A stretch of DNA of 64,000 nucleotides, from NCBI GenBank assembly GCA_934193515.1, contig CAKPVJ010000007.1:1-64000 (forward strand). The letters run 5' to 3'. The stretch is from an uncultured Megasphaera sp. Lineage in GTDB: Bacteria > Bacillota > Negativicutes > Veillonellales > Megasphaeraceae. Both the position numbers and the translations under genes were made by a program. Positions 43,070 to 52,216 of this stretch are shown one piece after another. Below the pieces are notes generated by a model. The model was not told where the DNA came from. It did not search any database and saw only the letters and a list, made by a program, of their open reading frames with translations. How positions within the stretch are numbered: position 1 is the stretch's first letter; each line of letters opens with the position of its first letter.

Positions 43070-43127
43070 GAGTTCATGAAGGGGTACACCACCGCGGGTG
43101 TAGTTCCTTTGTGAACTCTTTTTTTAG
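43070..43127 (+). terminator. Second leader terminator before thiS
   Basis: GAGTTCATGAAGG opposes CCTTTGTGAACTC, enclosing TACACC/GGGTGTA, and T7 follows. A second full terminator between the riboswitch and thiS is unusual and suggests a second control step. Confidence 0.8.
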
Positions 43128-43141
43128 TAGGAGGTGTCAAA

Positions 43142-43345
43142 GTGATTACTGTCAAAATCAATGGACGACAGGAGCATTGGGACTGTCCCATGACGATTCA
43201 GCAATACCTGCAAACGCAGGGGCATGCGGCAGCACGTGTTGCGGTAGAGCAAAATGGCCGTATTGTTCCCAAAAGCGCGTACGCGGCGCAATCCATAGAA
43301 GACGGTGATGCCGTAGAAGTCGTGTCGTTTGTAGGAGGAGGCTGA
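43142..43345 (+). CDS. thiS: Thiamine biosynthesis sulfur carrier ThiS
   Basis: 67 aa, ubiquitin-like (beta-grasp) carrier ending in VVSFVGGG. The C-terminal Gly-Gly is adenylated by ThiF and loaded with sulfur that ThiG places into the thiazole ring. The N-terminus MITVKINGRQEHWDCPMTI is typical. The start is GTG 43142 after TAGGAGGTG. First gene of the riboswitch-controlled operon. Confidence 0.93.
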   Translation: MITVKINGRQEHWDCPMTIQQYLQTQGHAAARVAVEQNGRIVPKSAYAAQSIEDGDAVEVVSFVGGG

Positions 43346-43351
43346 TATACC

Positions 43352-43987
43352 GTGCTGACACAGGAAGAAATATATGACGCATTGTGCAAGCGACACGGCA
43401 AAGCAGTACAAGATAAACTAGCCAACGCCCGCGTAGCAGTTGCTGGTTTGGGCGGCCTAGGCTCTAATATTGCCATTTCCCTAGCACGGATTGGCGTAGG
43501 TCATTTGCATCTCGTCGATTTCGATAGGGTAGATTTGACCAATCTGAACAGACAACATTATTTTATCCGTCATTTGGGAGCATATAAAACCGATGCATTG
43601 AAAGAACAAATTTTGCAAATCAATCCGTATATCCAGGTAGTGACGGACTGCTTGAAAATTACGGCAGACAGCGTACCGGCTTTATTTGCAGGCGAGGATA
43701 TTATTTGTGAGGCCTTTGATGTGCCGGAACAAAAGGCGATGCTTGTCAATGCGGTTTTAGAAACCCTGCCGGAAAAGATATTGTTGTCCGGCAACGGTAT
43801 GGCAGGATACGGCAACAGCAATGCCATTCGGACACGACAGATTTTACCGCGGTTTTATCTTTGCGGCGATGAAGTCAGCGGCAATGACATGAAATCGCTG
43901 ATGGCACCGCGTGTAGCTATTTGCGCTGCTCATGAAGCCAATATGGCGGCAGCGCTGATTATTGAACATCTAGGAAAAGAGGAATAG
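43352..43987 (+). CDS. thiF: ThiS adenylyltransferase ThiF
   Basis: 211 aa, the short E1-like form found in anaerobic Firmicutes. ATP-binding GLGGLGSNIAISLARIGVG, the acidic DFDRVDLTNLNRQ and the KTDALKEQI helix are seen. The CxxC zinc pairs of longer E. coli ThiF are not obvious. GTG 43352 follows GGAGGAGGCTGA. Six nt behind thiS. Confidence 0.92.
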   Translation: MLTQEEIYDALCKRHGKAVQDKLANARVAVAGLGGLGSNIAISLARIGVGHLHLVDFDRVDLTNLNRQHYFIRHLGAYKTDALKEQILQINPYIQVVTDCLKITADSVPALFAGEDIICEAFDVPEQKAMLVNAVLETLPEKILLSGNGMAGYGNSNAIRTRQILPRFYLCGDEVSGNDMKSLMAPRVAICAAHEANMAAALIIEHLGKEE

Positions 43988-43990
43988 AAG

Positions 43991-44749
43991 ATGACTTGGA
44001 AATTAGGGAACCATGAATTTCAATCTCGTTTTATTTTAGGCTCCGGCAAATATTCACTGACATTAATCAAAGCGGCAGTGGAAAACGCAAAAGCAGATAT
44101 TGTGACACTGGCACTGCGCCGTGTCAATGATGGCGGCATGGCCAATATTCTCGATTATATTCCTGAAAATGTAACGCTGCTGCCTAATACGTCCGGCGCC
44201 AGAAATGCCGATGAAGCCGTACGGATTGCCCGTCTGTCCCGAGAATTATGTCAAAGTGATTTAGTAAAAATTGAAATCATGCGGGACAGCAAATATTTGC
44301 TTCCGGACAACTATGAAACGATTAAGGCGACAGAAATTCTTGCTAAAGAAGGATTTACAGTCCTTCCCTATATGTATCCTGATCTGAATGTAGCCCGTGA
44401 CTTGGCCAATGCAGGAGCTGCGGCTATTATGCCGCTGGGTGCGCCGATTGGCACGAATAAAGGCCTTTGCACGAAAGAATTTATTCAAATCCTCATCGAT
44501 GAAATCGACCTGCCGGTTATTGTAGATGCCGGAATTGGCAGACCGTCTCAGGCATGCGAAGCCATGGAAATGGGAGCTGCTGCTATTATGGCCAATACGG
44601 CGATTGCAACTGCCGGGGATGTGCCGCGCATGGCAGAAGCATTTCGCTTAGCTATTGAAGCAGGTCATTTGGCATACACGGCAAAATTAGGCCGTGTGCA
44701 GGACAAAGGTGCCGCTTCTTCGCCGCTTACGGGATATTTACGCGATTAA
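43991..44749 (+). CDS. thiG: Thiazole synthase ThiG
   Basis: 252 aa, TIM barrel condensing deoxyxylulose-5-phosphate, dehydroglycine and ThiS thiocarboxylate to the thiazole phosphate. RFILGSGKY, NTSGARNADEAV, the Schiff-base lysine region LVKIEIM, PLGAPIGTNKGL and VDAGIGRPSQA are all conserved. Three nt after thiF. Confidence 0.95.
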   Translation: MTWKLGNHEFQSRFILGSGKYSLTLIKAAVENAKADIVTLALRRVNDGGMANILDYIPENVTLLPNTSGARNADEAVRIARLSRELCQSDLVKIEIMRDSKYLLPDNYETIKATEILAKEGFTVLPYMYPDLNVARDLANAGAAAIMPLGAPIGTNKGLCTKEFIQILIDEIDLPVIVDAGIGRPSQACEAMEMGAAAIMANTAIATAGDVPRMAEAFRLAIEAGHLAYTAKLGRVQDKGAASSPLTGYLRD

Positions 44750-44761
44750 GGAGGAACAGTC

Positions 44762-45991
44762 ATGAAGGATGAACATAAAGATGAACACGTTAACGAGAGT
44801 ATTATCAGCGAAGAAGCTAAAGCGTTTTTGGAAAAAGAAAATCGTAGCGACCATATGAAATATATGCCGGATATGGAAGTATTGGACAGCGATTTGCTGG
44901 ATAAAGTGGTTCATGATATGGAAACATACGATTATGACCGTTATACGGCACAGGATGTACGCAATGCGCTGCAGCATGACCGAAAAACGCCGGAAGATTT
45001 TCGAGCCCTGCTCTCGCCGGCGGCGCTGCCTTTCTTAGAAGAAATTGCCCAGCAGGCAAAAATAGAAAAGGAAAAACATTTTGGCAATTCCGTCTGCTTG
45101 TTTACGCCGATTTACATTGCCAACTATTGTGAAAACTTTTGTATTTACTGCGGATTTAACCGCTACAACCATATCCGCCGGGCTCAGCTGACCTATGATG
45201 AAATCGATAAAGAAATGGCTGCGATTGCCAAGACAGGACTGCAGGAAATACTGATTTTGACAGGCGAAAGCCGTAACAAATCGACGGTTGAATATATTGG
45301 GGAAGCTTGTAAGATAGCTAGAAAATATTTCCGTATTATTGGGCTGGAAGTATATCCGATGAACAGCGAAGATTATGCATATCTGCATGAATGCGGCGCC
45401 GATTATGTGACGGTCTTCCAGGAAACCTATCATGCTGATAAATATGAAACGCTTCATTTAGCAGGCCATAAACGGATTTTCCCGTATCGGTTTTATGCGC
45501 AGGAACGGGCTTTGAAAGGCGGCATGCGCGGCGTAGGCTTTGCTGCGTTGCTGGGCCTTGACGATTTCCGCAAAGATGCGCTGGCAACAGGGATGCATGC
45601 CTATTACCTGCAGAAAAAATATCCGCAGGCAGAAATTGCGTTTTCCTGTCCGCGTCTTCGCCCGATTATCAACAATGATAAAATCAATCCGATGGATGTA
45701 CACGAAGCACAACTTTTGCAGGTCGTTTGTGCATATCGGCTCTTTATGCCTTTTGCCAGCATTACCGTATCGACACGTGAATGTGCCCGCGTCCGCGATA
45801 GCTTGGTACAGATTGCGGCAACTAAAATTTCTGCAGGCGTCAGCACGGCAATTGGCGAACATTGTGCGGAAGCAGAAGATAAAGGCGATGCCCAGTTTGA
45901 AATCTCGGACACGCGCTCTGTGGATGACGTATACCAAAGCCTGCTGCAGCATGACTTGCAGCCGGTTATGGCCGAATATATTTATGTTTGA
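44762..45991 (+). CDS. thiH: 2-iminoacetate synthase ThiH (radical SAM tyrosine lyase)
   Basis: 409 aa. The radical SAM cluster motif is CENFCIYC (CX3CX2C) near residue 127. It cleaves tyrosine to dehydroglycine and p-cresol, the anaerobic route (ThiO being the oxygen-dependent one). The C-terminal SCPRLRPI and STREC..VRD regions fit. Twelve nt behind thiG with AGGAGG. thiC, thiD and thiE are not in the window. Confidence 0.95.
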   Translation: MKDEHKDEHVNESIISEEAKAFLEKENRSDHMKYMPDMEVLDSDLLDKVVHDMETYDYDRYTAQDVRNALQHDRKTPEDFRALLSPAALPFLEEIAQQAKIEKEKHFGNSVCLFTPIYIANYCENFCIYCGFNRYNHIRRAQLTYDEIDKEMAAIAKTGLQEILILTGESRNKSTVEYIGEACKIARKYFRIIGLEVYPMNSEDYAYLHECGADYVTVFQETYHADKYETLHLAGHKRIFPYRFYAQERALKGGMRGVGFAALLGLDDFRKDALATGMHAYYLQKKYPQAEIAFSCPRLRPIINNDKINPMDVHEAQLLQVVCAYRLFMPFASITVSTRECARVRDSLVQIAATKISAGVSTAIGEHCAEAEDKGDAQFEISDTRSVDDVYQSLLQHDLQPVMAEYIYV

Positions 45992-46027
45992 TTGACTCCT
46001 ATATACCTCAATACTATATATACATAG

Positions 46028-46076
46028 AACCTCTCTGCGGCAGATGGCTTATCTGACGCAGAGAGGTTCGTTTAGT
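46028..46076. terminator. Bidirectional terminator thiH / lipid kinase
   Basis: AACCTCTCTGCG (46028-46039) and CGCAGAGAGGTT (46057-46068) form a 12-bp perfect stem with an inner GAT/ATC pair, between convergent genes. Confidence 0.8.
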
Positions 46077-46099
46077 TTAGGCATATATAGTATATACTT

Positions 46100-46993
46100 T
46101 TACATTTCCGGGACATACACGGTCAAGAACGAAGGCAGGATTTCCAATTCCAACGGAAAAGACGGGCCTTCATCGCCGTCCATGTTGGTCGATAAGGGAT
46201 GATCGTCTACAATCGTGATTTTGGCGTGCGTAAAAGTAGACAGCGTCATATATTCACAGCTTAACGGCGTGCCGGCGAGAAATTCCGGAACCAATTTGAT
46301 AAGGTCCAAATAGGTAAAGTCTTTGAAGACGGCAAGCCAGATTTTTCCGTCATCTACCCGGGCCTGCGGGGCAATATTGCGGAAACTGCCGACGGAATTG
46401 GTCAGCATGGCCACAATGAGTGGTGAACGATATATCATTTGGCCTTCATCGGTTTCTATCTTAAAAAGAGAAGTCTGATGATTTTGCAGCGCTTTGATTC
46501 CCGTCAAAAAATAGGCAAAAGGGCCGAGTCTTGTTTTTTGTTCGATAGACACATGGCCGACGGCTGCCGGCATGATGCCGGCAGCGACTGTATTGACAAA
46601 ATAGCGGTCATTGGCACGGGCAATATCGACGTGCGTCGTTTTACAGTGTTTGAGCATAGCAATCGCCGCTTCCGGATGAAGCGGAATATGCAGCGCCCGT
46701 GCTAAATCGTTGACTGTTCCTAACGGAATAAAACCAAAGTTTATAGGTGTATTTGCCTGGGCAAGCCCGTTGATAGTTTCATTAAGCGTGCCGTCGCCGC
46801 CCATGCAGAATACAGCGTGATAGCCGTTCAAGGCCGCTTCTTTAGCCCAGTCTGTTGCATCACCGGCTTTGCCTGTCTGCCGCAGTTCGACATCGTCAAA
46901 CATGGTTTCCAGTTGTGCTTTTAACGCATCTTTATGATATTTTGCTTGCTCCCGACCCGCTGTCGGATTTACAATCAACATACACCGGTTCAC
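46100..46993 (-). CDS. YegS/DagK-family lipid kinase
   Basis: 297 aa, diacylglycerol/lipid kinase catalytic fold. MLIVNPTAGR at the N-terminus, the nucleotide-binding CMGGDGTLNETINGL near residue 60 and PLGTVNDLARALHIP are diagnostic. It phosphorylates diacylglycerol or a related lipid at the membrane surface. The GTG start at 46993 is preceded by AAGGAGA. Monocistronic; the neighbours give no hint of a pathway. Confidence 0.88.
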   Translation of the reverse strand: MNRCMLIVNPTAGREQAKYHKDALKAQLETMFDDVELRQTGKAGDATDWAKEAALNGYHAVFCMGGDGTLNETINGLAQANTPINFGFIPLGTVNDLARALHIPLHPEAAIAMLKHCKTTHVDIARANDRYFVNTVAAGIMPAAVGHVSIEQKTRLGPFAYFLTGIKALQNHQTSLFKIETDEGQMIYRSPLIVAMLTNSVGSFRNIAPQARVDDGKIWLAVFKDFTYLDLIKLVPEFLAGTPLSCEYMTLSTFTHAKITIVDDHPLSTNMDGDEGPSFPLELEILPSFLTVYVPEM

Positions 46994-47197
46994 AGTACAT
47001 ATCTCCTTACAATACCTCGATAATATAATGAAAATGGTTTATAGTGAGTAGTATTCATTATACCATTGTCCAGAAAAAACGAAAAGAGATAATAGGAATC
47101 TGCACGGCATTTTGTCTGAGTATTTTCTCGTTGTTCAGATGATGAATACGGCAGAATGTGATATAGTAAAAGAAATGATACTCGAGGAGGAATGACA

Positions 47198-48805
47198 ATG
47201 AATTTTGATGCCTCTTATTATCCCTATGCATCGCGTCGGGAAGTGTTATACAGTCGGCGTGGCATGGTTTGTACGTCGCAGGCCTTAGCAGCGCAGGCAG
47301 GGCTGGATATGCTGAAAAAAGGCGGCAACGCCGTAGATGCAGCACTGGCAACGGCGATTAGCTTAGTCGTCTTGGAACCGACGAGCAATGGCTTGGGAAG
47401 CGATGCCTTTGCCTTAATTTGGATGAAAGACAAGCTGTACGGCATCAATGGCAGCGGCTGGTCACCGGTCGGGATATCCAGGGAAGCAGTAGCAGCTGCC
47501 GGACATACGGACATGCCGAGCCGCGGCTGGATTCCCGTCATGGTACCGGGAGCGCCCGCTGCCTGGGCTGCTGTTCATCAACGGTTTGGCCGCCTGCCAT
47601 TTGCGGATTTGTTTGAGCCGGCTATTGGCTATGCGGAAGACGGCTATGCCGTACAGCCGACGGTAGCCGCACAGCTTGAAGAAAGCTGGCATGACTTTGC
47701 GGCCTATAAAAATGAAAAAGCTTTTGCCGGGCTGTTTTCTACGTTTTTCCCTAAAGGAAGAGCCCATCGCGTCGGTGAAATCATGCGGCTGCCAGATCAT
47801 GCCAAATCGCTGCGCCTTCTCCGGGACAGTCACTGCCAAGCCCTGTATACAGGAGAATTGGCGCAGGCTGTCGATGACTGGTCTAAAGAAACAGGCGGCT
47901 ATATCCGTCAAGCCGATTTAGCATCGTATGCGCCGCAGTGGGTCGAACCGATTCATACGAATTACCGAGGCTATGACGTATGGGAAATACCGCCTAACGG
48001 ACACGGTCTGGTCGTTTTGATGGCTTTGAATATTGCGCAGGGCTTTTCTTTTTCACAGCGGGATACTGTCGCCTCATTTCATAAGCAGATAGAAGCGATG
48101 AAATTGGCATTTACAGACGGCAGAGAATATATTGCAGACCCCCGCTGTATGAGGACGAACCTGTCATACTGGCTTTCGCAGGAGTATGCAGATGCCCGGC
48201 GCAGTTTAATTGGGGAACAAGCATTGCTGCCAAGGCCTGTGGATGCGAATAATGGCGGCACAGTATATCTTTGTACTGCCGATGCGGAGGGAAATATGGT
48301 TTCCTATATTCAAAGCAACTTTGACGGGTTTGGTTCAGGTATTGTCGTGCCGGGATATGGCATTGCCCTGAATAACCGGGGTAATAATTTCAGCATGAAT
48401 CCGGCAAGCGACAACTGTGTCGCTCCGCATAAAAAATCCTACCACACCATTATTCCGGGATTTCTGACTAAAAACGGCAGGGCTGTCGGACCGTTTGGCG
48501 TCATGGGCGGTTTTATGCAGCCGCAGGGACAAATGCAGGTCATCATGAATACGATTGATTATCACCTCAACCCGCAAGCCGCTCTGGATGCACCGCGCTG
48601 GCAGTGGACAGGAGGCAGGACGATAGAAGTAGAACCCGCTGTGCCGCAGTCGATTATAGACGGGCTGCGTGCCAAAGGGCATACGATTATTGTCAATCCC
48701 AATGCGATGTCATATGGCCGCGGACAGATTATCTGGCGCAATGAAGATGGTGTGCTGATGGGAGCGACAGAACCGCGTGCAGATGGTACTGTAGCTGTCT
48801 GGTAA
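47198..48805 (+). CDS. Gamma-glutamyltransferase family protein (YwrD-like, cytoplasmic)
   Basis: 535 aa. An N-terminal nucleophile hydrolase made as one chain and self-cleaved before a Thr; the likely nucleophile is the Thr of NNGGTVYLCTADAEGNMVSYIQ near residue 350. GNAVDAALA and the GGFMQPQGQMQV, MNTIDYHLNPQ AALDAPRW regions are typical. No signal peptide is present, unlike secreted GGT, so it probably acts on glutathione or gamma-glutamyl compounds inside the cell. ATG 47198 is 7 nt from GAGGAGG; ATG 47192 is too close. It lies next to cysteine-degradation genes, which could use the released Cys-Gly (inference). Confidence 0.87.
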   Translation: MNFDASYYPYASRREVLYSRRGMVCTSQALAAQAGLDMLKKGGNAVDAALATAISLVVLEPTSNGLGSDAFALIWMKDKLYGINGSGWSPVGISREAVAAAGHTDMPSRGWIPVMVPGAPAAWAAVHQRFGRLPFADLFEPAIGYAEDGYAVQPTVAAQLEESWHDFAAYKNEKAFAGLFSTFFPKGRAHRVGEIMRLPDHAKSLRLLRDSHCQALYTGELAQAVDDWSKETGGYIRQADLASYAPQWVEPIHTNYRGYDVWEIPPNGHGLVVLMALNIAQGFSFSQRDTVASFHKQIEAMKLAFTDGREYIADPRCMRTNLSYWLSQEYADARRSLIGEQALLPRPVDANNGGTVYLCTADAEGNMVSYIQSNFDGFGSGIVVPGYGIALNNRGNNFSMNPASDNCVAPHKKSYHTIIPGFLTKNGRAVGPFGVMGGFMQPQGQMQVIMNTIDYHLNPQAALDAPRWQWTGGRTIEVEPAVPQSIIDGLRAKGHTIIVNPNAMSYGRGQIIWRNEDGVLMGATEPRADGTVAVW

Positions 48806-48846
48806 ATAAAAAAAGGGTTGTACATTTTATTAAAAAACAGCAGAAC

Positions 48847-48892
48847 GGGGCTGCCGCATGAATGATGTTAATATCATGCGGGGCCCCTTTTT
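48847..48892 (+). terminator. Terminator after the gamma-glutamyltransferase gene
   Basis: GGGGCTGCCGCATGA opposes TCATGCGGGGCCCC, then TTTTT. Confidence 0.8.
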
Positions 48893-48991
48893 GGCGCAGA
48901 ACATGATGATTGCTTTTTTTCGTATATATATTGCAAAAACATTATTACGGTGATAAAATTTTATTAAGCCAAGAAAAGGAGGCATACAGGT

Positions 48992-49660
48992 ATGAAAGTA
49001 CTGGATTCATATATACCGCTCGTTGCATTTCTTGGCAATGCTTTAGGGGAGCATTGTGAAGTCGTTTTGCATGATGTGACAAAGCCGGAACAGTCTATCG
49101 TGGCGATTGCCAATGGTCATTTGAGCGGCCGCCGTATCGGAGGTTCACTGACGGATTTTACATTGGGTTTATTGCAGCAAGCCAAAAAGAAGCCTATCCA
49201 GTATGTGACAAATTATCAAGGAAAAGGCAGTACAGGGCATACGTTTCGTTCTTCGTCGTATTTTATCAAAGATAAAGACGGCACGATTGTAGGCGTACTG
49301 TGTTTGAATTATGATATTCAACCGTATTTAGAAGCACGGCACATGCTGGATACAGAATTTCTAAAGGAATTGGTGTTGGACAATGAGCCGACTGCAAGTC
49401 AGGAAAATACGCAGGAACCAGCATTTGAAAATCTGTACAAAACGGCAGAGGATACGATTCACAGCATGATTTCCAAACGGCTGCAGACGTATCCGGCAGA
49501 AGCAAAACGATTATCTGTGGAAGAACGCATGAAAATTACACAAGAATTGGATGAAGATGGGCTTTTTTTGCTAAAAGGAGGGATTTCTGCGTTAGCAGCG
49601 ATGCTGGATGTATCAGAACCGACGATATATCGGTATTTGAGTCGTATTCGTAAAGAGTGA
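48992..49660 (+). CDS. YheO-type transcriptional regulator (PAS-like plus HTH)
   Basis: 222 aa. Residues 1-115 are the YheO PAS-like sensor (VAFLGNALGEHCEVVLHDVTKPEQSIVAIANGHLSGR and GVLCLNYDI); residues 165-220 are the DNA-binding domain with GGISALAAMLDVSEPTIYRYLSRIRKE. A known member, DauR, controls D-arginine use. It lies 42 nt upstream of the cysteine desulfidase gene on the same strand, so it probably regulates that gene, perhaps responding to an amino acid (inference). AAAAGGAGG precedes the ATG. Confidence 0.88.
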   Translation: MKVLDSYIPLVAFLGNALGEHCEVVLHDVTKPEQSIVAIANGHLSGRRIGGSLTDFTLGLLQQAKKKPIQYVTNYQGKGSTGHTFRSSSYFIKDKDGTIVGVLCLNYDIQPYLEARHMLDTEFLKELVLDNEPTASQENTQEPAFENLYKTAEDTIHSMISKRLQTYPAEAKRLSVEERMKITQELDEDGLFLLKGGISALAAMLDVSEPTIYRYLSRIRKE

Positions 49661-49702
49661 TAGTAGGATGAACGTGATATTTTGATAGGGAGAAGTGAGA
49701 AT

Positions 49703-51016
49703 ATGATGGCCAATGCAACATGGAACAAAATGATTGAAATTATGAAGCAGGATGTCATTCCTGCTACTGGTTGTACAGAACCGGTATCTATGGCGTTTGC
49801 GGCAGCAACAGCTGCACGCTATCTTGGTGAACCGGTACAATCCATTGCAGCACGTGTGTCTGCCAATTTAATGAAAAATGGCATGGGCGTAATGGTTCCC
49901 GGTACAGGTCGTCCAGGTTTGTATATTGCTGCGGCAGTCGGTGCGCTTGGCGGTAATCCGGACAAGGGACTGCAGGTTTTGTCCGGCATATCTCAAGATG
50001 TAGTGGACCAAGGTGCGGCAATGGTTGATGACGGAAGGGTTACGGTACAGATTGCTAAAGAAGTGCCGTATGTTTTATATTCAGAAGCAATTGTAAAAGG
50101 AGCATCCCACACCGTTAAAGTGTGTGTAGCCAATGCCCATACCCATGTTATTTCTATTGAAAAAGACGGGACATCTGTGTTTAGCGCTGAAGAAACGGAT
50201 GGCGATAACGGACAGGAAAAGAGTACCTTTTTACAGTCGCTGTGCATTGCGGATATTGTCGATTTTGCAGAACAGGTGCCGCTGGAAGAAATTGCATTTA
50301 TGAAAAAAGCAGAAGAATTAAATGACCGCCTGTCCAAAGAAGGATTGACGGGAAAATATGGCCTGCATATTGCAGCCTCATTGGCCAAACAGCAGGAAAG
50401 CGGCTTAATAGGGAAAGACTTGCAGACGCAAGTCTTAATCCGGACTGTCAGTGCCGCAGATGCCCGCATGGGCGGCGCGCCGTTCCCGGCAATGACGAAT
50501 TCCGGTTCCGGCAATCAGGGAATTTCTGCGACACAGCCGGTAGTTGCCATTGCCGACCACGTCCACGCGTCTGCAGAAGAACGGCTGCGGGCTATTGTAT
50601 TGTCGCATATGACAGCTATTTATGCCCATTCGTTTTTGCCCAAATTGTCGGCTTTTTGCGCGACTATTACAGCATCCATGGGAGCGGCGGCAGGCATGGC
50701 CTGGCTTATGGATAAAGACCATGCCGTCGAAACAATCAGCCGGGCGATATGCAGCATGACAGGCGAAGCCGTAGGCATGGTATGCGATGGCGCTGCCAAC
50801 AGTTGTGCCATGAAAGTCGCAACGGCCTGCACCTCTGCTTTTCGGGCTGTTTTGCTGGCGCTCGAAGGAACGCGCGTAGGCGGCAATGACGGGTTGGTAT
50901 CGTTTGATGTCAATGAATGCATTCGCAATGTAGGCTGCCTAGCCTGCCAGGGCATGCAGCAGACAGATGATGAAGTGCTTCAGATTATGCTTCATAAAAA
51001 CCAGGAAAATGGCTAA
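49703..51016 (+). CDS. L-cysteine desulfidase / UPF0597 family (CyuA-like)
   Basis: 437 aa. The family (CyuA/YhaM) contains an iron-sulfur enzyme degrading L-cysteine to pyruvate, ammonia and sulfide. Conserved parts are DVIPATGCTEPVS at the N-terminus, the glycine-rich NSGSGNQGISATQPVVAI and the C-terminal cysteines in CDGAANSCAMKVA and VGCLACQG, which with the N-terminal Cys are the expected cluster ligands. ATG 49703 follows GGGAGAAG; a TTG at 49682 gives an unlikely extension. Serine dehydratase is the main alternative because the fold is shared. Confidence 0.85.
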   Translation: MMANATWNKMIEIMKQDVIPATGCTEPVSMAFAAATAARYLGEPVQSIAARVSANLMKNGMGVMVPGTGRPGLYIAAAVGALGGNPDKGLQVLSGISQDVVDQGAAMVDDGRVTVQIAKEVPYVLYSEAIVKGASHTVKVCVANAHTHVISIEKDGTSVFSAEETDGDNGQEKSTFLQSLCIADIVDFAEQVPLEEIAFMKKAEELNDRLSKEGLTGKYGLHIAASLAKQQESGLIGKDLQTQVLIRTVSAADARMGGAPFPAMTNSGSGNQGISATQPVVAIADHVHASAEERLRAIVLSHMTAIYAHSFLPKLSAFCATITASMGAAAGMAWLMDKDHAVETISRAICSMTGEAVGMVCDGAANSCAMKVATACTSAFRAVLLALEGTRVGGNDGLVSFDVNECIRNVGCLACQGMQQTDDEVLQIMLHKNQENG

Positions 51017-51076
51017 GCTGCGCGTGGTACCGGCATCGCTGTTGTTTTGATGCACCGCTTGTTTTATCATATTGGG

Positions 51077-51111
51077 TTGTAGTTTGTAGTTTGTAGTTTG
51101 TAGTTTGTAAT
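51077..51111. repeat. Heptanucleotide tandem repeat (TTGTAGT)x5
   Basis: Four perfect TTGTAGT units and a fifth with one change, between the convergent cyuA-like and dcyD genes. Intergenic and 3' of both genes, so a direct phase-variation role is unlikely. Confidence 0.9.
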
Positions 51112-51116
51112 AAAAT

Positions 51117-51161
51117 AGCCCCCATATGTTACCTTTAGAAGGCTAACATATGGGGGCTTTG
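51117..51161. terminator. Bidirectional terminator
   Basis: AGCCCCCATATGTTA and TAACATATGGGGGCT, a 15-bp perfect stem with a 12-nt loop between convergent genes. Confidence 0.85.
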
Positions 51162-51199
51162 TGAGTGTGTGAAGACTGCTGCGTGCAGTCTTTTTTTTG

Positions 51200-52216
51200 T
51201 TATTCTATCACAGTGACCGTATCGGCCAATTCTTTTTCAAACTTAACGCGGTGCGCCGGCGTATATAATCCGGGCATGCCGCCGGTATGCAGGAGAATGA
51301 GCTGACTCCCCAGCTTGATTTTCTTTTCTTTAATCATATCAAGCACGCCGGCAAACATTTTTCCAGTATAGCAGGGGTCGAGAAGAAGGCCTTCATGGCG
51401 AGCCATCATGCAGATGGCATGGCGGACCTGTTTGTCCGGTTCATTGTACCCTTTGCGGATATAGCCTGTTTCAATATGCATGTCGCTGTCGTCAAATGTA
51501 AATCCATAGGCTTCTTTGGCCTGCAGAAAATAGTGGTGCAGTTTGTCTTTGTCCAAAGGCATAATGGCGATGCCCGTTAGTTTCAGGCTGGAATGAATGG
51601 CTTTTAAGCCGCAGTACAGTCCTAAATACGTCCCCATACTGCCGACTGCCGTATATACAGTCGCGCCGTTGATTTGATGTTCCTGCGCCTGCGCGTCCAG
51701 TTCTTTGGCGCAGTCATAATAACCCAGCATGCCGGTCACATCACTGCCGCCCATGGGAATGAAATAGATGCGTTCTCCTTTTTGCAGTTCTTGTTCCATG
51801 ACGCGTTTAACCGTTTCTGTCAACTGGGTGTCTTTGTCACGGCCGTCATTTTTTTTGACGATGACACGGGCGCCGAATAATCCGTCCAAGAGCAGGTTGC
51901 CGCTTAGTTCACCGTCATAGTCATCTACTGTCACGATGATGCACTTCAGACCGTATTTTGCAGCAGCGGCAGCCGTTAACCGGCCATGATTGGTCTGAAT
52001 GCCGCCGACCGTGATAATCGTTGTAGCTTGTTCGTTCAGTGCTTCAAACATGAGATATTCCAGTTTGCGCAGCTTGTTGCCGCCTCCGCCCAATGGAGTC
52101 AGGTCATCACGCTTGATGTACATTTCACGAAATAATTCCTGCGAAAGACCCGGCAGGTATTGAAGCGGCGTCGGCTGCGGTTCCAAGAGTGTCAGTTTTG
52201 GCTTTAATGTATCCAT
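51200..52216 (-). CDS. dcyD: D-cysteine desulfhydrase / ACC deaminase family
   Basis: 338 aa, fold-type II PLP enzyme. The PLP lysine is in LGGGGNKLRKLEYL near residue 47; GGIQTNHGRLTAAAA is the substrate loop and VGSMGTYLGLYCGL the phosphate-binding loop. The family degrades D-cysteine to pyruvate, H2S and ammonia or deaminates 1-aminocyclopropane-1-carboxylate; the bacterial context favours D-cysteine. It converges on the CyuA-like gene, so both cysteine enantiomers may be handled by neighbouring genes. A strong AGGAGG precedes the ATG. The 193-nt region behind it (52217-52409) shows no gene. Confidence 0.85.
   Translation of the reverse strand: MDTLKPKLTLLEPQPTPLQYLPGLSQELFREMYIKRDDLTPLGGGGNKLRKLEYLMFEALNEQATTIITVGGIQTNHGRLTAAAAAKYGLKCIIVTVDDYDGELSGNLLLDGLFGARVIVKKNDGRDKDTQLTETVKRVMEQELQKGERIYFIPMGGSDVTGMLGYYDCAKELDAQAQEHQINGATVYTAVGSMGTYLGLYCGLKAIHSSLKLTGIAIMPLDKDKLHHYFLQAKEAYGFTFDDSDMHIETGYIRKGYNEPDKQVRHAICMMARHEGLLLDPCYTGKMFAGVLDMIKEKKIKLGSQLILLHTGGMPGLYTPAHRVKFEKELADTVTVIE

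Noticed and set aside
43040..43127. T-box leader suggested by ACCGCGG before thiS.
   Set aside because: Only about 30 nt precede it after the TPP terminator, leaving no room for stem I and a specifier loop, and the bases are explained by the inner hairpin of a terminator.
49682..49702. TTG start extending the CyuA-like protein by seven residues.
   Set aside because: The extension covers the ribosome binding site and is not part of the family.
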